NCBI GenBank assembly: GCA_033980235.1
Contig: CM067069.1
Coordinates: forward strand, 35,393,992-35,457,991
Length of the DNA stretch: 64,000 nucleotides
Source of the DNA: Diadema setosum
Taxonomy: Eukaryota; Echinodermata; Echinoidea; Diadematoida; Diadematidae
Direction: 5' to 3'
Below, piece by piece: positions 25,678 to 37,770 of this stretch (positions are counted from its first letter, which is position 1; every line of letters begins with the position of its first letter). The position numbers were made by a program, and so were the translations under genes. A model generated the notes under the pieces. It saw only the letters and a program-made list of their open reading frames with translations, was not told the DNA's origin and searched no databases.

Positions 25678-28332
25678 CGGTTAAGCGTAAATTCTCCACC
25701 GTGGTTGGTAAAGCAGTAAACATTTCGACAGATAACCAAGAAAATAAAGTCATCTTCTCTCCCCACACGGTCTACTCAAGCAACACCGTGTGACGCACGT
25801 GATCGGAATTGTTGATCGCAACCCAGTCAAATCCCGCCATTTTCTCTCTTCTCTTTTCCTACGATCAATATTTAGAAGACGTTTCTGGATTTCCTGGGTG
25901 CGAGTCAAGTCGGTTGAGCGTACAGGTGATTACTGGTGAAAAATGCCTGAGCTCTCCATTAACGCGTGGGTGGTCTACTGGCGTTTATCGGCACAACGTC
26001 TGGATTTATTCGCTCTTCTTTAAAGCTTACTACTTGTATAGTGACATTTGTGTGAGAGGGAAATCTACTGAGTGGTTCAGGGTCCATACGTGCTGCAATG
26101 TTCTCTTTACAGACCAGAAACCATGACAACGCACAACGGTAGAGGTATTACTGCATGCAATGGCCTCTTTCATATTTTTCATACATTATACTATAGTCCC
26201 CATACGGTGACAGACATCAGATGACACACACGTTTAAACATCCGTGTCTTCTTTCCGCGACAATACCGTCTGAATTCATTAAGGCCTTATGTGCTTATAT
26301 AGAATCAGTGACACTCCCAATTATCAAATTATTTAAATCAGAAAAAAAAATCACGTTGCGCACCTTCAAATGCTCCAAAGTGTTAAACTACTAAGACTAG
26401 TACAATGTAATAATCAATACTAATGTGACAAGCGCATGCTAACGGGGTTGACATCTAAATATGGAATGTCATATGTTATATGTATGCATATAATATTATG
26501 TGAACTATCATATCAATCAAATTATATTTACATTACAAATGTAATTTCAATGCAAAATGTAATATAGTTATCATGTAATCACATCTTATCATTTCATCTT
26601 ATTTCAATTTAAGCCTGATGACTTAATGTTAAAAAACAAGTTGCGTACGCCCAATGACGAAACATCATCTTAGCACAATGGGATTCAGAAAAAAAAAATA
26701 TGAGGAGTTTGCCCTATAGAAATTATTGTTTTATTTCCTTTTTCGCGAATATACTTTGAACACTGGAACGCGTTAGTGGTTTGTAATTGCAGCTGAATAA
26801 CGACGAAACCTTGTATTAAGGCGGAAATCAGTTGGATATGACATCTGTAGGATACCATCTTTGACATACGACCTAGCGTCACAGTCAGAAATTATCTATT
26901 ATTACTTAATCTCTCTCCCCCTTTCTTCCTCTCTCTCTCTCTCTGTCATGTGATGTCTAAATCGCCTCTCAGAGGAGACCACTTGCTAATTTGGGAGTCC
27001 TCTAGCGAGAGTAGGCTAAGACACTTACACGAATTCCCGCTGGACCAGCCTTAAATATCACGCTGACACCAAGCGTCTGGTAATGAGTGCGGGGCTAATC
27101 GACTACTCGAGATGGACTCCATCTCAGCCCGTTGCTGCCATACATCGTCAGTATTTATCTTGCTCCTTCCAATCGTTGCTTTAGGTTCTTGAACAATCAA
27201 TTCTGTTCATTTATCATTGATTTACCCAGTGATGAAAGAAGAAAGGAATGTATGCCGCAATGACTATGTGACATGTAATCGTGAGACACTACAAAAGAAT
27301 GAATATTAAGATGTCAAGGAGTGCAGGAGAGAAGGGTGAAAACATGTCGACCGGGACCTACAAAATGATTTTCACTACTAACCGTCCCTTCATGCGATTA
27401 AAGAAAAAGTCTCGAAATTCCAGAAGCAAGAATGAAATCTACCTTTTTTTAAAACACCTTCTTGAGTGCAGAAAGACATGAAATATATAACTGGGTAAAC
27501 TTTTGTTGTTGTTGTTGTTGTTGTTTTCTTTTCAATTCACTACTGCTTTGTTTCAGGCTTTTCTAGTCCCTCTCAGTGTTCTATCTGAAGAGCAAGATTT
27601 TTCAATATGTCTGCCATGACATACGTCATAATGATTTACATCCTTCCGATTTCTTTATGATAGAGACATTTCCAGCGTCAGCGCAGCGGCTGCAGTTTAC
27701 TCTGTGTGGATATGATTAGGATGCATGCTCTGAGGTGGTTACGGTACGTGCTATGATTAGCGATCACATTTAGTGCTAATGATATCGTTATTATGATTAG
27801 CTAGAGCACGAATGTGTGTTCTGGGGAGCAATCATGCTTAATTGGTCTGGTGGGCCATTTACCTCTTGCATCCACCCCCGTTTCTCTATTTTCTCTATCT
27901 CTAAATTTTCTCGCCCTATCTGTCTCTTTGCTTTTTTTTTTCTTATCATTGTCAACGATACTCTGCACAGTGAAGTGTAGTTTGTATGAAGTATTTCAAA
28001 ACTTGTGACGAATACAACAATACATTTATTATCATATGTTTGCTGGGTAGATATTGTGTTGTATGTGTGTATGTGTGTAAGGCTGTTTGTGTGTGTGTAT
28101 CTGTCTACATACGTCGGCTTTGACTTTACTCTGTCAAAGTAAAGGAAAAAAAAAAGCAAGTAGGCTTTTGCATCTTTTTCTTTTAACCCGAAATACGTGT
28201 TATCTGGTATGTCGTTTTATCCACGGCGCTTTCTTGGCCCACTTTTGGCTGCATACAAATCTCAAAATATTCAGTCAAATTACACTTCTGCAAGTATACA
28301 TACACATGTACATATAACCCCAGACATACACA
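25678..28332. other. No convincing gene
   Basis: A 105-codon + frame at 25809-26126 lacks splice support. AATTATATTTACATTACAAA-type AT-rich inverted words lie near 26520-26570. A 17-bp near-palindrome GAGATGGACTCCATCTC is near 27110. Confidence 0.5.
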
Positions 28333-28347
28333 CACCCAGACACTCAC

Positions 28348-28396
<49 letters not shown>
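28333..28396. repeat. (AC)n microsatellite
   Basis: CACACCCAGACACTCACACACG, then about 22 pure AC units. Confidence 0.95.
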
Positions 28397-28400
<4 letters not shown>

Positions 28401-29146
28401 TATTATCTTCACAGTCGTGGGTAGTAACAACAGCCACTTTGTTTCCCATTACTAGCCAACTTGGCACACGGCATCGAAATGAGAAAATCATTATTATTCC
28501 ATGCTTTCACACTTAAAAAGCTCTCAGGATTACTTTGGCACGCAGCCAATAATATTTGCTGATTATTATCATCAGATAATGTCAGCGTTTTGGGATATTG
28601 GCAGATTTTATCTCCCAAATTGTGAACAGTAGGCTTAAAAAGCTCCTGAGACAGACGCATGTACTTCGGTGTTTGACATTCCTAATAAAATTCTGTCCAA
28701 CTTGATCAAAACATTGGGTTATACATGTCAGTAAATCCAAAATGAACAGATCCTGAGATTACAATGACATATCATAGCTTTGTCAATGTGCAGGCGAGAG
28801 AGGCTTTTACATAAAACAAAAACACTGATATAACAAAGCTTATAAAGCAACAATAAACTAAATAACGACACAAGAATAATAATGCTACCAAGATCTCAAG
28901 TTACCAAGAAGATAGATTGGAAAAAGCGACAGATTCTCGCACGAAAGAAGCCAATCACAGATGGCGATTTAAGTCATGAGGAACTGCGATTACCAACCTG
29001 GTATGTCATTTGGCAGTGACCTCAGACACGAACTAGTAAAAAGATTTATAGTGTGTCAGCAAAAGGACAACTGCTTATTAATCTGGTGGGATCGTGTTGT
29101 TTTTGTGTGTGTGTGTTTTTTTTTCTCGTCATCGAGCACCACTCAC

Positions 29147-29370
29147 CTGTCTGGGTCATCGTCGACGTCAACCACCAGGGTAGCGGAGGGCGACCTGTGA
29201 ATGTTGGGGTTGTTCTGGTCATCACCGTCCTCCGCGATGCTCGCCATTGGCCAAAGAAAGCACATGGAGTCCCGTACCAACTGACGGAACTGGTTACTGT
29301 CCGTCGGGCCTGTCTGCTCCACAGTCTTAAATTTTGGCAAAGTGCCAATTTTACGGATAGTCCGCTGCAT
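29147..29370 (-). CDS. Probable first coding exon, protein not recognised
   Basis: The reading frame opens with an ATG preceded in frame by a TAG nine codons upstream. It runs 74 codons plus two bases to a consensus donor, ACAG|GTGAGT, so the intron is phase 2. The peptide begins MQRTIRKIGTLPKFKTVEQ and later reads DGDDQNNPNIHRSP and ATLVVDVDDDPD. It is a hydrophilic, acidic-ending N terminus with no signal peptide, typical of a disordered cytosolic N-terminal tail. A TATATAAA word lies about 130 bp upstream on the same strand. The opposite strand is also open through here (29053-29439), but that frame ignores the donor and is probably a shadow. The next exon would lie below 29141; I could not find it with confidence. 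Family unknown to me. Confidence 0.55.
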
Positions 29371-29502
29371 GGTGTGAGTAGTACCTCTGTCGTGCTACCA
29401 CTTCAAGAAATCGATCCTTCAAAGCGGATCGATCAATAAATCAATCAAGTGAAAGTGGATGCAGCTGAGGTAATCTGCATAGATTTGGCCAAACGATTCA
29501 AG

Positions 29503-29510
29503 TTTATATA
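29503..29510 (-). promoter_or_regulatory. Candidate TATA box for the exon at 29147-29370
   Basis: On the - strand the word TATATAAA lies 132 bp upstream of the candidate start codon at 29370. A start site about 30 bp downstream would give a 5' UTR of roughly 100 nt. TATA-like words are common in DNA this AT-rich, so the call rests mainly on its position. Confidence 0.3.
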
Positions 29511-30219
29511 GAAATCACCATGCTTAATATTTAGTCTATATTAACGTGTCAGGAATGAGCCATGAAATGCACAGTACAAACTAGGCACCATTTGAAGGCA
29601 ATCATGTGGAAGGTTTAGAGGCAAATATTAGAACGATAACGTGTTGAATTCACGAAGCACATGATGGTTCATCGGTGAATATTGAAACTCCCCGAGATAT
29701 TGAGAAAAAAAGTCAGCATTGTTATTGTTGTTGTTTTAATCTTTACTTAAACGTCATTGTTGCCACGGTATTTGATGTATGTAGGGCATCCCGCCGCACT
29801 TATGACGTGTTGTTGTGCTAAGTTGGTCAGTTTGGTCGCATGGCGTTTACTGTCTGAAGTTCAGTGAGGCATCTTTATGGAGCGAATATTTGCAGCGGCG
29901 AACAAGCACAATGCTCCTCCCGGCAAAATCCTCCATTTTCCGTGACAGCAGGAGGCATCATCGTCATTTCTAGACAGGAGCGGTTTAGCCCGGCCGCAGT
30001 ACTTCCAATAACTGATGTCATTCAGGATTTTACTACTCAACACGCGGGTCTTGGAGAATGACGAAAAAATCCGCTTTATATTAAACGCTTTCGAAAAATC
30101 AATCTTTCCGCGAGTTCCATGTCAGTTGTGGTCTACGCACAGAGACCATACGAGTCACACGAGTTCTTCATTATTCGTAGCACACATAGGTGGTCAAACC
30201 ACAAGAGATGGTGGGAAAC

Positions 30220-30301
30220 TCAATACATAATTCCAGGGTGAAGATAGCCATGTTTGAAGACTGACTGATGACTGTCTGCTAATCTACCACAGGATCGGTC
30301 T
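30220..30301 (-). CDS. Candidate short terminal or 5' exon behind a strong acceptor
   Basis: TTCTTCTTCTCTTCCTACAG is one of the best acceptor sequences in the window. Behind it one frame is open for 26 codons, reading DRSCGRLADSHQSVFKHGYL and then HPGIMY before TGA. It lies about 850 bp upstream of the candidate first exon at 29147-29370 on the same strand. It could be the last exon of another gene or an upstream non-coding exon. The purine-rich + strand here is repeat-like and could mimic an acceptor. Confidence 0.22.
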
Positions 30302-30865
30302 CTGTAGGAAGAGAAGAAGAAAAAAAAAAGCAAAGGATAAAGAGTGACAATACTTCCTAATACAGTTTAAGTGGCGGTGTGCAGTTTTTGGAAAGAAGCG
30401 TTACGTTTTGAGAATGACTTATAGTGTGGTGATAGATGAAGCATCGCCGCACTAAATATTTTCGTTTTGTCTTTTTTTCTTGTCTTATTTGTTTTTGTTT
30501 TTGTTTTTTGTTTGTTTTTGTCTCGTGGTTTAAGCTCTCGGGTAAAATCACGTCGGATTATAAGGTGCATTGTCTATACTAAAACTACAACAAGAGTAAG
30601 ATATAAGGCATATCATCCGAGTTGCAAACATCATGATATCAATTCTGTAGCAGATGTATCAAGATAAAGTGAAAAGTCTTCGGGTCAACCACGGTAAACC
30701 ATTATCATGAAGGCACCCTGTATTAAGCATTCGACATCTGTACGCCTCTGAGTTTATTTTTTGAACGCTTTTCACTTTAGGCGTTCACGTGATATGTCCC
30801 TGATCTTGTATAGTCAAAACATACTCATAATATTACTAATAAATGTTTTTGCAAATGAATCAACA

Positions 30866-30917
30866 GATATTTTAAGAAATTAAAAAAAAAATGATTTTCT
30901 TAATTTCTTAAAATATC
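30866..30917. repeat. Perfect 18-bp hairpin, AT-rich
   Basis: GATATTTTAAGAAATTAA (30866-30883) and its exact inverted complement (30900-30917) are separated by a 16-nt loop. AT richness limits significance; no mobile-element ends seen around it. Confidence 0.7.
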
Positions 30918-32095
30918 ACAGATTTTCCATCGATGCGTGATATCGTTTGCAGCCAGAGATACGTAGACCTGTCGATATGTATCCCGTTGCGAGTGGAACA
31001 TTTCAACATAGAATTCTGCAATACAAACTTTTTGTAACATCATACATTATTTGATACACGCATATTGGCCAGCAACTCCTTAAATATTTTTGTACGAGGT
31101 AGAGTTGATATGAAGTGTTATAAAATGGATGACCGCGTGATAAGCAAATAAACTAAGAAATGAGGAGATAAAAGACAAGTGATGAATCGATTTTGACTAG
31201 TGAGCCATCTTCACTCCCGTTGCAAAGGTTAAAGGTCGAGGCTTGCGTGGAAGTCACAGCTGCTACGTCCGGCTCCCTGCCCCCGTCCCATCCCCTCCTT
31301 CAAAACGAGGGCGTCAACCCGAGCAAATGCGAACAAAGTTGCCATCGCCATGGTAACAGGAGAAGATCACCGTCATAGTTGACAAAATCCGATACCTGTC
31401 GAATATTCAATTACGTCACTACAGAAGGCAGTATGGAGCATCCCATCCTCTGTTCACACAGTCCCTATCTAATTCCTCCAAACAATTCGTTCAGCGCCAT
31501 GCAAGACAACGTGTTTGTTCATGGCACGTCTTTGCATGATGCCTGTAACCTGTGTGTCCACAATGTATGTATGCTATACATCATCCTTTTCCAGTCTTTA
31601 TCGTCTCACTGTTAACATGATTTTTTTTTTCTTTTTATGGGAAATATTTGATGATGGAATATTGTTAGTGTAGGGAAAAAATGGCATAACCCTCGTTACA
31701 CAGTGGCTCGGCATAAAGTCAGCCAGTAATAAACAAACGCCCAACTGCCCTCGGTAAACTACAGATTTGATTACATTGCAACATCAGCCCAGCATTGCGA
31801 CTTAAAATGTATGATATTGGCAAATGACAAACAACAAAGAAAGAAAGAAAAAAGAACCAGTTTCAAGAAAAAACATAATACAGTGAAATCAGCGATGAAA
31901 TACACACACACAAAAAAACAATCATAGAATGAAATGAAAACCACACAAGAGGGAATACTGCAAAAACATATTTATAAAGGTTTGTTTTGTATTTTTGACT
32001 TTGATATCCAATCTCGATTTGTAATTCTGCTGCATGTGTGTGCATCTGTACAGTCAGTCCGCAGCACCCGATAATTCGCTCGTATTTATTCAACT

Positions 32096-32126
32096 CGTAT
32101 GCAAGCCCGCTCTAGGCTTGCATACG
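32096..32126. repeat. Perfect 12-bp hairpin with 7-nt loop
   Basis: CGTATGCAAGCC pairs exactly with GGCTTGCATACG around CGCTCTA. It is GC-balanced and compact. No neighbouring gene explains it. Confidence 0.6.
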
Positions 32127-32352
32127 TAATAAGCTGCGTAAGGGGATTTTGTCCTTGGGCTTTCGGCAACAAAAATACACCTTATGTTCACAAATTTGGT
32201 ATCAAATTCAAGGAAAATATGTAATCTATCGTCACATGTTACTCAAATTATTGTAAATGAAAAATATCATAGCGTAATTTGAGCTTGAAAAATGATGAAA
32301 AAAGTAATTCGTGCAGTACACGTTCAACACGTCAAAAAAATATCAAATTCAC

Positions 32353-32850
32353 CTTGCGTCTCAATGAAAATGCTTTATTTGGTAGTCCATATCCTAATCT
32401 TTGTATCCATGTAAATATCTTGACAATTTGTTGTTTAATCCGGTCAGGAACCAGTAAAATATACATCGATGTCAGTGCTGATCAGCTTGAAACCGTGTAA
32501 TCTCAAGAGTAAGCTCTCTCATTGGACAGCGCTTGCATTCAGCGCTTGCATTACGTCATTACGATGCTACATAACGGTTTCATGCCACTTGCGGTTTCTT
32601 GGCACGCGTTTAGTTCGAGCGCTGAATGCAAGCACTGTCCAATCAGAGAGCTCTTATCGCGCCACTGTTGACTTTGTGTGGAGCGTACTTCCGGCTTAGG
32701 AGTGAATTTTACAGACATTTCAAAACGGAAAAACTAGTATAAATCATGCTTGCGTCTCCTTGACTCCAATATATGATGAGCATCTAAGTTTCCTCTCTAC
32801 GAAAAAGCCAAAATCAGAAACAACAGTTTCTTAATCCGGTCAGGAACCAA
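32353..32850. repeat. Diverged direct repeats, 396-bp offset, flanking the 32505-32660 palindrome
   Basis: CTTGCGTCTC followed 82 bp later by TTAATCCGGTCAGGAACCA occurs at 32353/32435 and again, with exactly the same 82-bp spacing, at 32749/32831. Sequence between the two anchors is only weakly alike. Confidence 0.6.
32505..32660. mobile_element. ~155-bp MITE-like palindrome
   Basis: The left arm (AAGCTCTCTCATTGGACAG then GCTTGCATTCAGCGCT) and right arm (inverted, GAGCTCTCTGATTGGACAG then GCTTGCATTCAGCGCT) match over about 38 bp. An extra GCGCTTGCATT is duplicated in the left arm. The spacer includes ACGTCATTACG. No coding content and no clear target duplication. It sits between two diverged direct repeats (about 32353-32452 and 32749-32850). 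Confidence 0.7.
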
Positions 32851-35798
32851 AAAAGAACTTTAGACGACAAAGTCTTCCGTGAAAAGCAGGTAAAATTTAC
32901 GCAAATTCAACTGATTATTTAGTCATGATAAGATCCGATGTTATACCCAAATTTAGTATCAAAATAAAGATCTAAGACTGGAGAACAATTTACCGTGACT
33001 TGTAGCCATGACAAATGTATGTACAAGTCGCTACACTGTGAAAACCATAGCCCTATCAAAGTCTCGCAAAATCTCGCACGACGAGACACCTTTCGAACGC
33101 AAAGATCGTCAACGAGAGTGCTGAATAAATCTTGCTGGATCGGCTCATTAGCATACGTGCTGCGGACTGACTGTGTATGGGTTTTGTGATTGACATTCAT
33201 GTATGGGTTGATATGTGGGCGTGTGTACGTGTATATTAGGGTCAAAAGTTTGTGTCTCCATGTCACGCCTGCCAATCATTCAGAGTAAATAATAACTAAT
33301 CTCCACGGACATCATATCATGGTCACACATTACCTGCATATCACAGTAAGGAAAGTCAATTTAATATCCGGCATTTTTAGTCAACATTGTAATCTTTCAG
33401 TTCGCCCCAGATCTGCAAAGCTATGTACAGTGTGATAAGAGTTCAGCCAAGTCTCACAGACTTCCGTGAAAATGCATGATGACAATACACTTGGACTGAT
33501 AACAGAAATGCTAATAATTACAGAAGATTAACGCTTTATCGTAGTTTTCACCATGAGACAACCGTGATTTTTTTCTCTCTTTTTATTTTTCCCATATTCT
33601 CGCTTGCCAAAGTATTTTGTCTTTTTTTTTCCCCCCAGCGCTTATGTATTGTCATTGTTGTAAGTTCTTTGTATGGAACCCAGTATCTAAAACACATTCA
33701 CTTTTTTTCTTCAAATAATATTTATTCACATCCATTCAAATAATACCAGAAACATCGATTCACTTTATATTACTGTACAACGTAACATAATTTCTTTGGT
33801 AAAGGCAACAATTGAGATAATTTTACATTTCATCTTTTCAATGTAACAACTGAAATAAAAATATTAAAGCAATTACCCCCCCAAAAAAAAACAAAATATG
33901 GAAGTAAATTATATTTAAAATTAACAGAAGTACATCAAAACGATTCTCCCCCAGCTACCCTTCTTAACAACATACCTTTTACACTATCCAATAATAGTAC
34001 TAATGATAATAACAATAATAACATTAATAACAACAATAATTATAATAATGATAATAAGAATATTAAGAATAATAACAATATACACGCATAAGCATACACA
34101 TATACACACACTCGGACACACACACGTATACACACATATTCTAGTCATGCACAAATCTATCGTCCTCTGCCATGCTGTTGCAATTTTTCTTTATTATGTA
34201 AAAGCCTATACAAAATATTATGCTGACCTTGATGCATAAACTTATCTTCAGACGAATAAAAGACATTGATAAAACATTAGAAAATCGATGTTAGGAACAG
34301 GTGTAGAGAGGAAATGAAAGGAGGAGAAGAGACGAGGATTACTAGAAAGTGATAATGGTTTACTTTCCTCGTCGCACGAGTGCAGACGCATTAATTTCTG
34401 GCACCTCCATTAATATGTTATCACCCACAGATATCATTTGTACGGAGCAGCTCTGCATGCCGCAAGCGAGGTAATTCTAGCCGGCTAGAAGCGGCTTTTC
34501 AACGCTCGAAAGAACCAGTGGCTTCCTAATCGAAGCAACAATTTTTTAGTTTAGTACCATAGGCTCTCACTGTGTCCTACAAATCCACACAGACGTCTTT
34601 AGTGAGAGTGAAAAAAAATGACAGCTCCTTCGCAGTAATGGCTAATTTGGGGAAACTCTATTCCATTTTGAATTTATATATATATAAATGAGAGGGGGAG
34701 AGAGGGAGAGAGAGTTGAGCTTGCAGAAAGAGAGAGAGACTTTACGCTTTTAAGTACATTAAAAAAAACATGGCTGTATTGAACACAGGCATGGTTTGCT
34801 GCGCTGGGTGTTCTGTCATACCCATGACATAATGAATACCAATAAATGGACTAAATTGTCGCCCTGCTGATGTCTCACGCTAAGTGTATCTCGTATATCA
34901 AAGACTTCAACAAAAAGTGACACCGTCACCCCTATCAATTACCCCAGAAAACTGACAAAGCATTCTAAACAGAGATAATTAAACTCCTCAAAATAAGTTC
35001 TGCAATTAAAGTTTGATATATCATATTTCTCTTATCTTCATCAAATACGACATCATGAGAAAGCCTGATTAGATATTTTTAAAATAACACATCACTTGCT
35101 ATGATTGGGTGTTCTTGGAATGTGCAAAACAGCTGCGTATGGCGACAGATCAAAAGTGAAAAGTCGCAACAATTCTGCTATTGATAATGTACAGTTTTGA
35201 TGAGAAAAAAAAGGCCACTGGAATAAGCGATGCTGAAACGAGAGCACTTAAAAAAACTCCCATTTTCTAAACTTTAGATGACTGTTTGGTCAACCTTAAT
35301 GTTTAATTCTAATCTGCAGATACTATTGCAGTTTTTGATTCATGGATGAGGCCTGAAATCTAATGATAATCTCACAGTGCATTCTTTTCAAGCACATTCC
35401 TTCCCTGAAACGACAAAGCAAATGGGAATTATACTCTTTGACATAACACGTTTGCTCCATTTTGCAACATTTCACACTTGACCTTTCCTCATACTCATTT
35501 GTACTATGCATTCCAGGAATACATAATGTAAACAAGCGAGTTGTCTTTGTAAAGAAAATTAATTAGGCTTTCTTATGATGTAACATTTGAATGAAATGAT
35601 GTAGTTTTAAGAGAAACATGATACATCAAATTGGAATTGCAGGACTTTTTTTTTAGTTTAGTTTATAGTTCGGTATCACAGAAGAGCCATGATAAATCAA
35701 TTCAAATCACGTATTATTGGTAGATTCTCACAAAAATTTCGACAAATCACCAGTAACCCTAGGAATTCGTATTGCACAAGGCTCCGTTTAAATTCAAT
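32851..35798. other. No convincing gene
   Basis: Antiparallel open frames at 32919-33275 (-) and 32995-33189 (+) lack splice signals. A perfect 16-bp palindrome, TTCTAGCCGGCTAGAA, lies at 34475-34490. The rest is AT-rich. Confidence 0.5.
33990..34081. repeat. AAT/AAC-rich simple repeat
   Basis: Degenerate AATAATAAC units, followed by ACAC-containing sequence to about 34135. Confidence 0.8.
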
Positions 35799-36125
35799 GG
35801 CCCGAATTCACGAAGGTGGTACAAATAAAACCATTGTTTGAACCATGGACAAAAACCATGGAGCGCCAAGTGTCGCATGGAATATTACGTTACGAAATCA
35901 GTAATTTCGTCGATGAAATGATTATTTTGTAACGAAATGACAACATTTTGTAACTAAATGAACATTTCGTCCACGAAATGATAATTTTGTTAACGAAACG
36001 GTCATTTTGTCGACGAAATAACCAAGTTTCGTAACGAAATATTCCGTGCGACACTTGGCGCTCCATGTTTTTTGTCCATGGTTTAAACCATGGTTTCATT
36101 TGTATCACCTTCGTGAATTCGGGCC
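35799..36125. mobile_element. 327-bp palindromic MITE with ~85-bp TIRs
   Basis: The left end starts GGCCCGAATTCACGAAGGTG and the right end is its inverted match. Similarity continues inward for about 85 bp, through a CCATGG-containing stretch and GAGCGCCAAGTGTCGCA. A 3-bp AAT flanks both sides. The core carries about ten short words of the form TCGTnACGAAATGA in both orientations, which extends the foldback to most of the element. It has no protein-coding capacity; the apparent - strand frame inside it (35890-36108) comes from the repeated modules. Confidence 0.85.
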
Positions 36126-37544
36126 AATGTATGTGCTTATGTTGTTTGAAACGGAATTACCCCCGAAACTATGCTTCAAATGCTTTCTTTTAGTATGATA
36201 TCAATTCTAATGTATGTTCTTAAATGACTTAGAAATGTTACAAACTGACTTCTTTTTTTTTTAACTTTAAATGGGTCAGGTATGCAACAACAATGGTGTG
36301 GCAATATCTTAAATCCATTGTAAAAAAAAAAAAAAAATCCCTCAGCGAGAGCATGTGATCGGAGTACTAGCTGTCACCTCTTACTCTTTCCTGGAAAAAC
36401 TGGGGTGCTGTCACTTCGCAGCATCAAAACCTGCGTCATCGTTGAGACATCAACCACTGATGTGGTTATGACCCCCTAGGACCAGGTCTGCCATGTATTC
36501 CAGAAGGTAATCTAGTGATCAACTCAAGCTTGTTAAACCCATTACAAGGTCCTAGGGGCACGCTGATGATCACAGCGCATGTTCTTATACGTACGAGACG
36601 ATTATATGTGTAACAACTAGGAGCGTAATAACGATGAGTAAGGATTACCTGGACCACCGCCTACTCGCATTTATGATAAGCGAATATCAGCTCCTCAGAG
36701 GGAATACAACGAAGAAATGATGAAGATGTACAACGCACAGAATAAAGATATAAAACGAATGAAACCCAAGTCTTGATTCATGCGAGATGAACGAAAGGTC
36801 TTCAGAAAGGCATGACACACATCCTCGCGTAACACATATGTCAGTATCAAGGCGTGTTTTACTGGTCTGATTGGTATTTTGGGGTTGGGGTGGGGAAGAA
36901 GTCCAAAGATCACGGGAAGCACGCAAAAACTTTGATATGTTATTTCTTAAGCAAATAAATCTTATCCAACAAAGGTTAACAACTTTGAGGCAAAAATAAA
37001 CAATCATCGGAGAGATATTATCAACATTATCAATATAAAGATAGAATTAACGCGGTTGATTGCTTGCATGGTACGCTTCAAAATCGTAGAAACGTAACTA
37101 CTTCTTGATAACTACTGATAAGTATTTTTTACTATACACTTTTTTTTTCTTGATACATATACAGCATTCATTCAGAAAAGACTGAAGAGGTAGTGAGTAT
37201 TTTTTCTCTACACAGCGTTGAACAAACGGCACTCTATCTGAAACCGATGAATAAAAGTGCCTATGGATGATCTGATCAAGGTATTTTGTCAGACTTTAAT
37301 CAGCTAAGTGGTTCTTTTTCCCCTGTCTATGGGCAGGGAAACTAAATTCCTGGGGCGGAGGGGACTTCCGAAAAGTAATTCTCACATTTCTACACGTTTT
37401 CCATTGTAGAATAATTTCCACAGTGGCTTTATGTTGTTGTTATTAAAATTTGTTGTAGTTACATAGTGATTCGTACAACTGTAGACAATGGTAGATTTGT
37501 TTCTGCTGCAACCTTTCTAAGCTTGAAACTACTATATATTCAAT

Positions 37545-37770
37545 CGGCCACTATGACGCAGCGAATTAGACTCTCAACCTTCAAACACAGGTTTTGAGTT
37601 CGAACTATGTACAATGTATAGTGCCTATGCCTATGTCGATAGACATGATTGTTTTCACTCACAAAGTCTCCTACGATCCAGGTGTAAAAATGGATACCTG
37701 GTAGAGTGATAGTAAGGATAAGGCCATCTGGCTGAGTAGTAATCATGGTAATGGTATTGATTATTAATTG
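37545..37770 (+). mobile_element. tRNA-derived SINE, + orientation
   Basis: GGCCACTATGACGCAGCGAA contains an A-box-like word (37553-37564), and GAGTTCGAACT (37596-37606) is a near-consensus B box. The body includes AATGGATACCTGGTAG, closely matching AATGGGTACCTGG of the - strand SINE at 48529-48749, which suggests related families sharing a core. It ends in an AT-rich TTGATTATTAATTG tail. It is diverged, and target duplications were not identified. Confidence 0.65.

Noticed and set aside
27797..28159. 120-codon - frame
   Set aside because: Composition follows GT-rich and T-rich simple sequence on the opposite strand.
32919..33275. 118-codon - frame
   Set aside because: No acceptor or donor, no recognisable motif, and an antiparallel frame is equally open.
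35890..36108. 72-codon - frame
   Set aside because: Lies wholly inside the palindromic MITE.
36475..36560. Inverted CCCCTAGGACC and GGTCCTAGGGG words
   Set aside because: Only 11 bp with an ~70-bp spacer; not distinguishable from chance.
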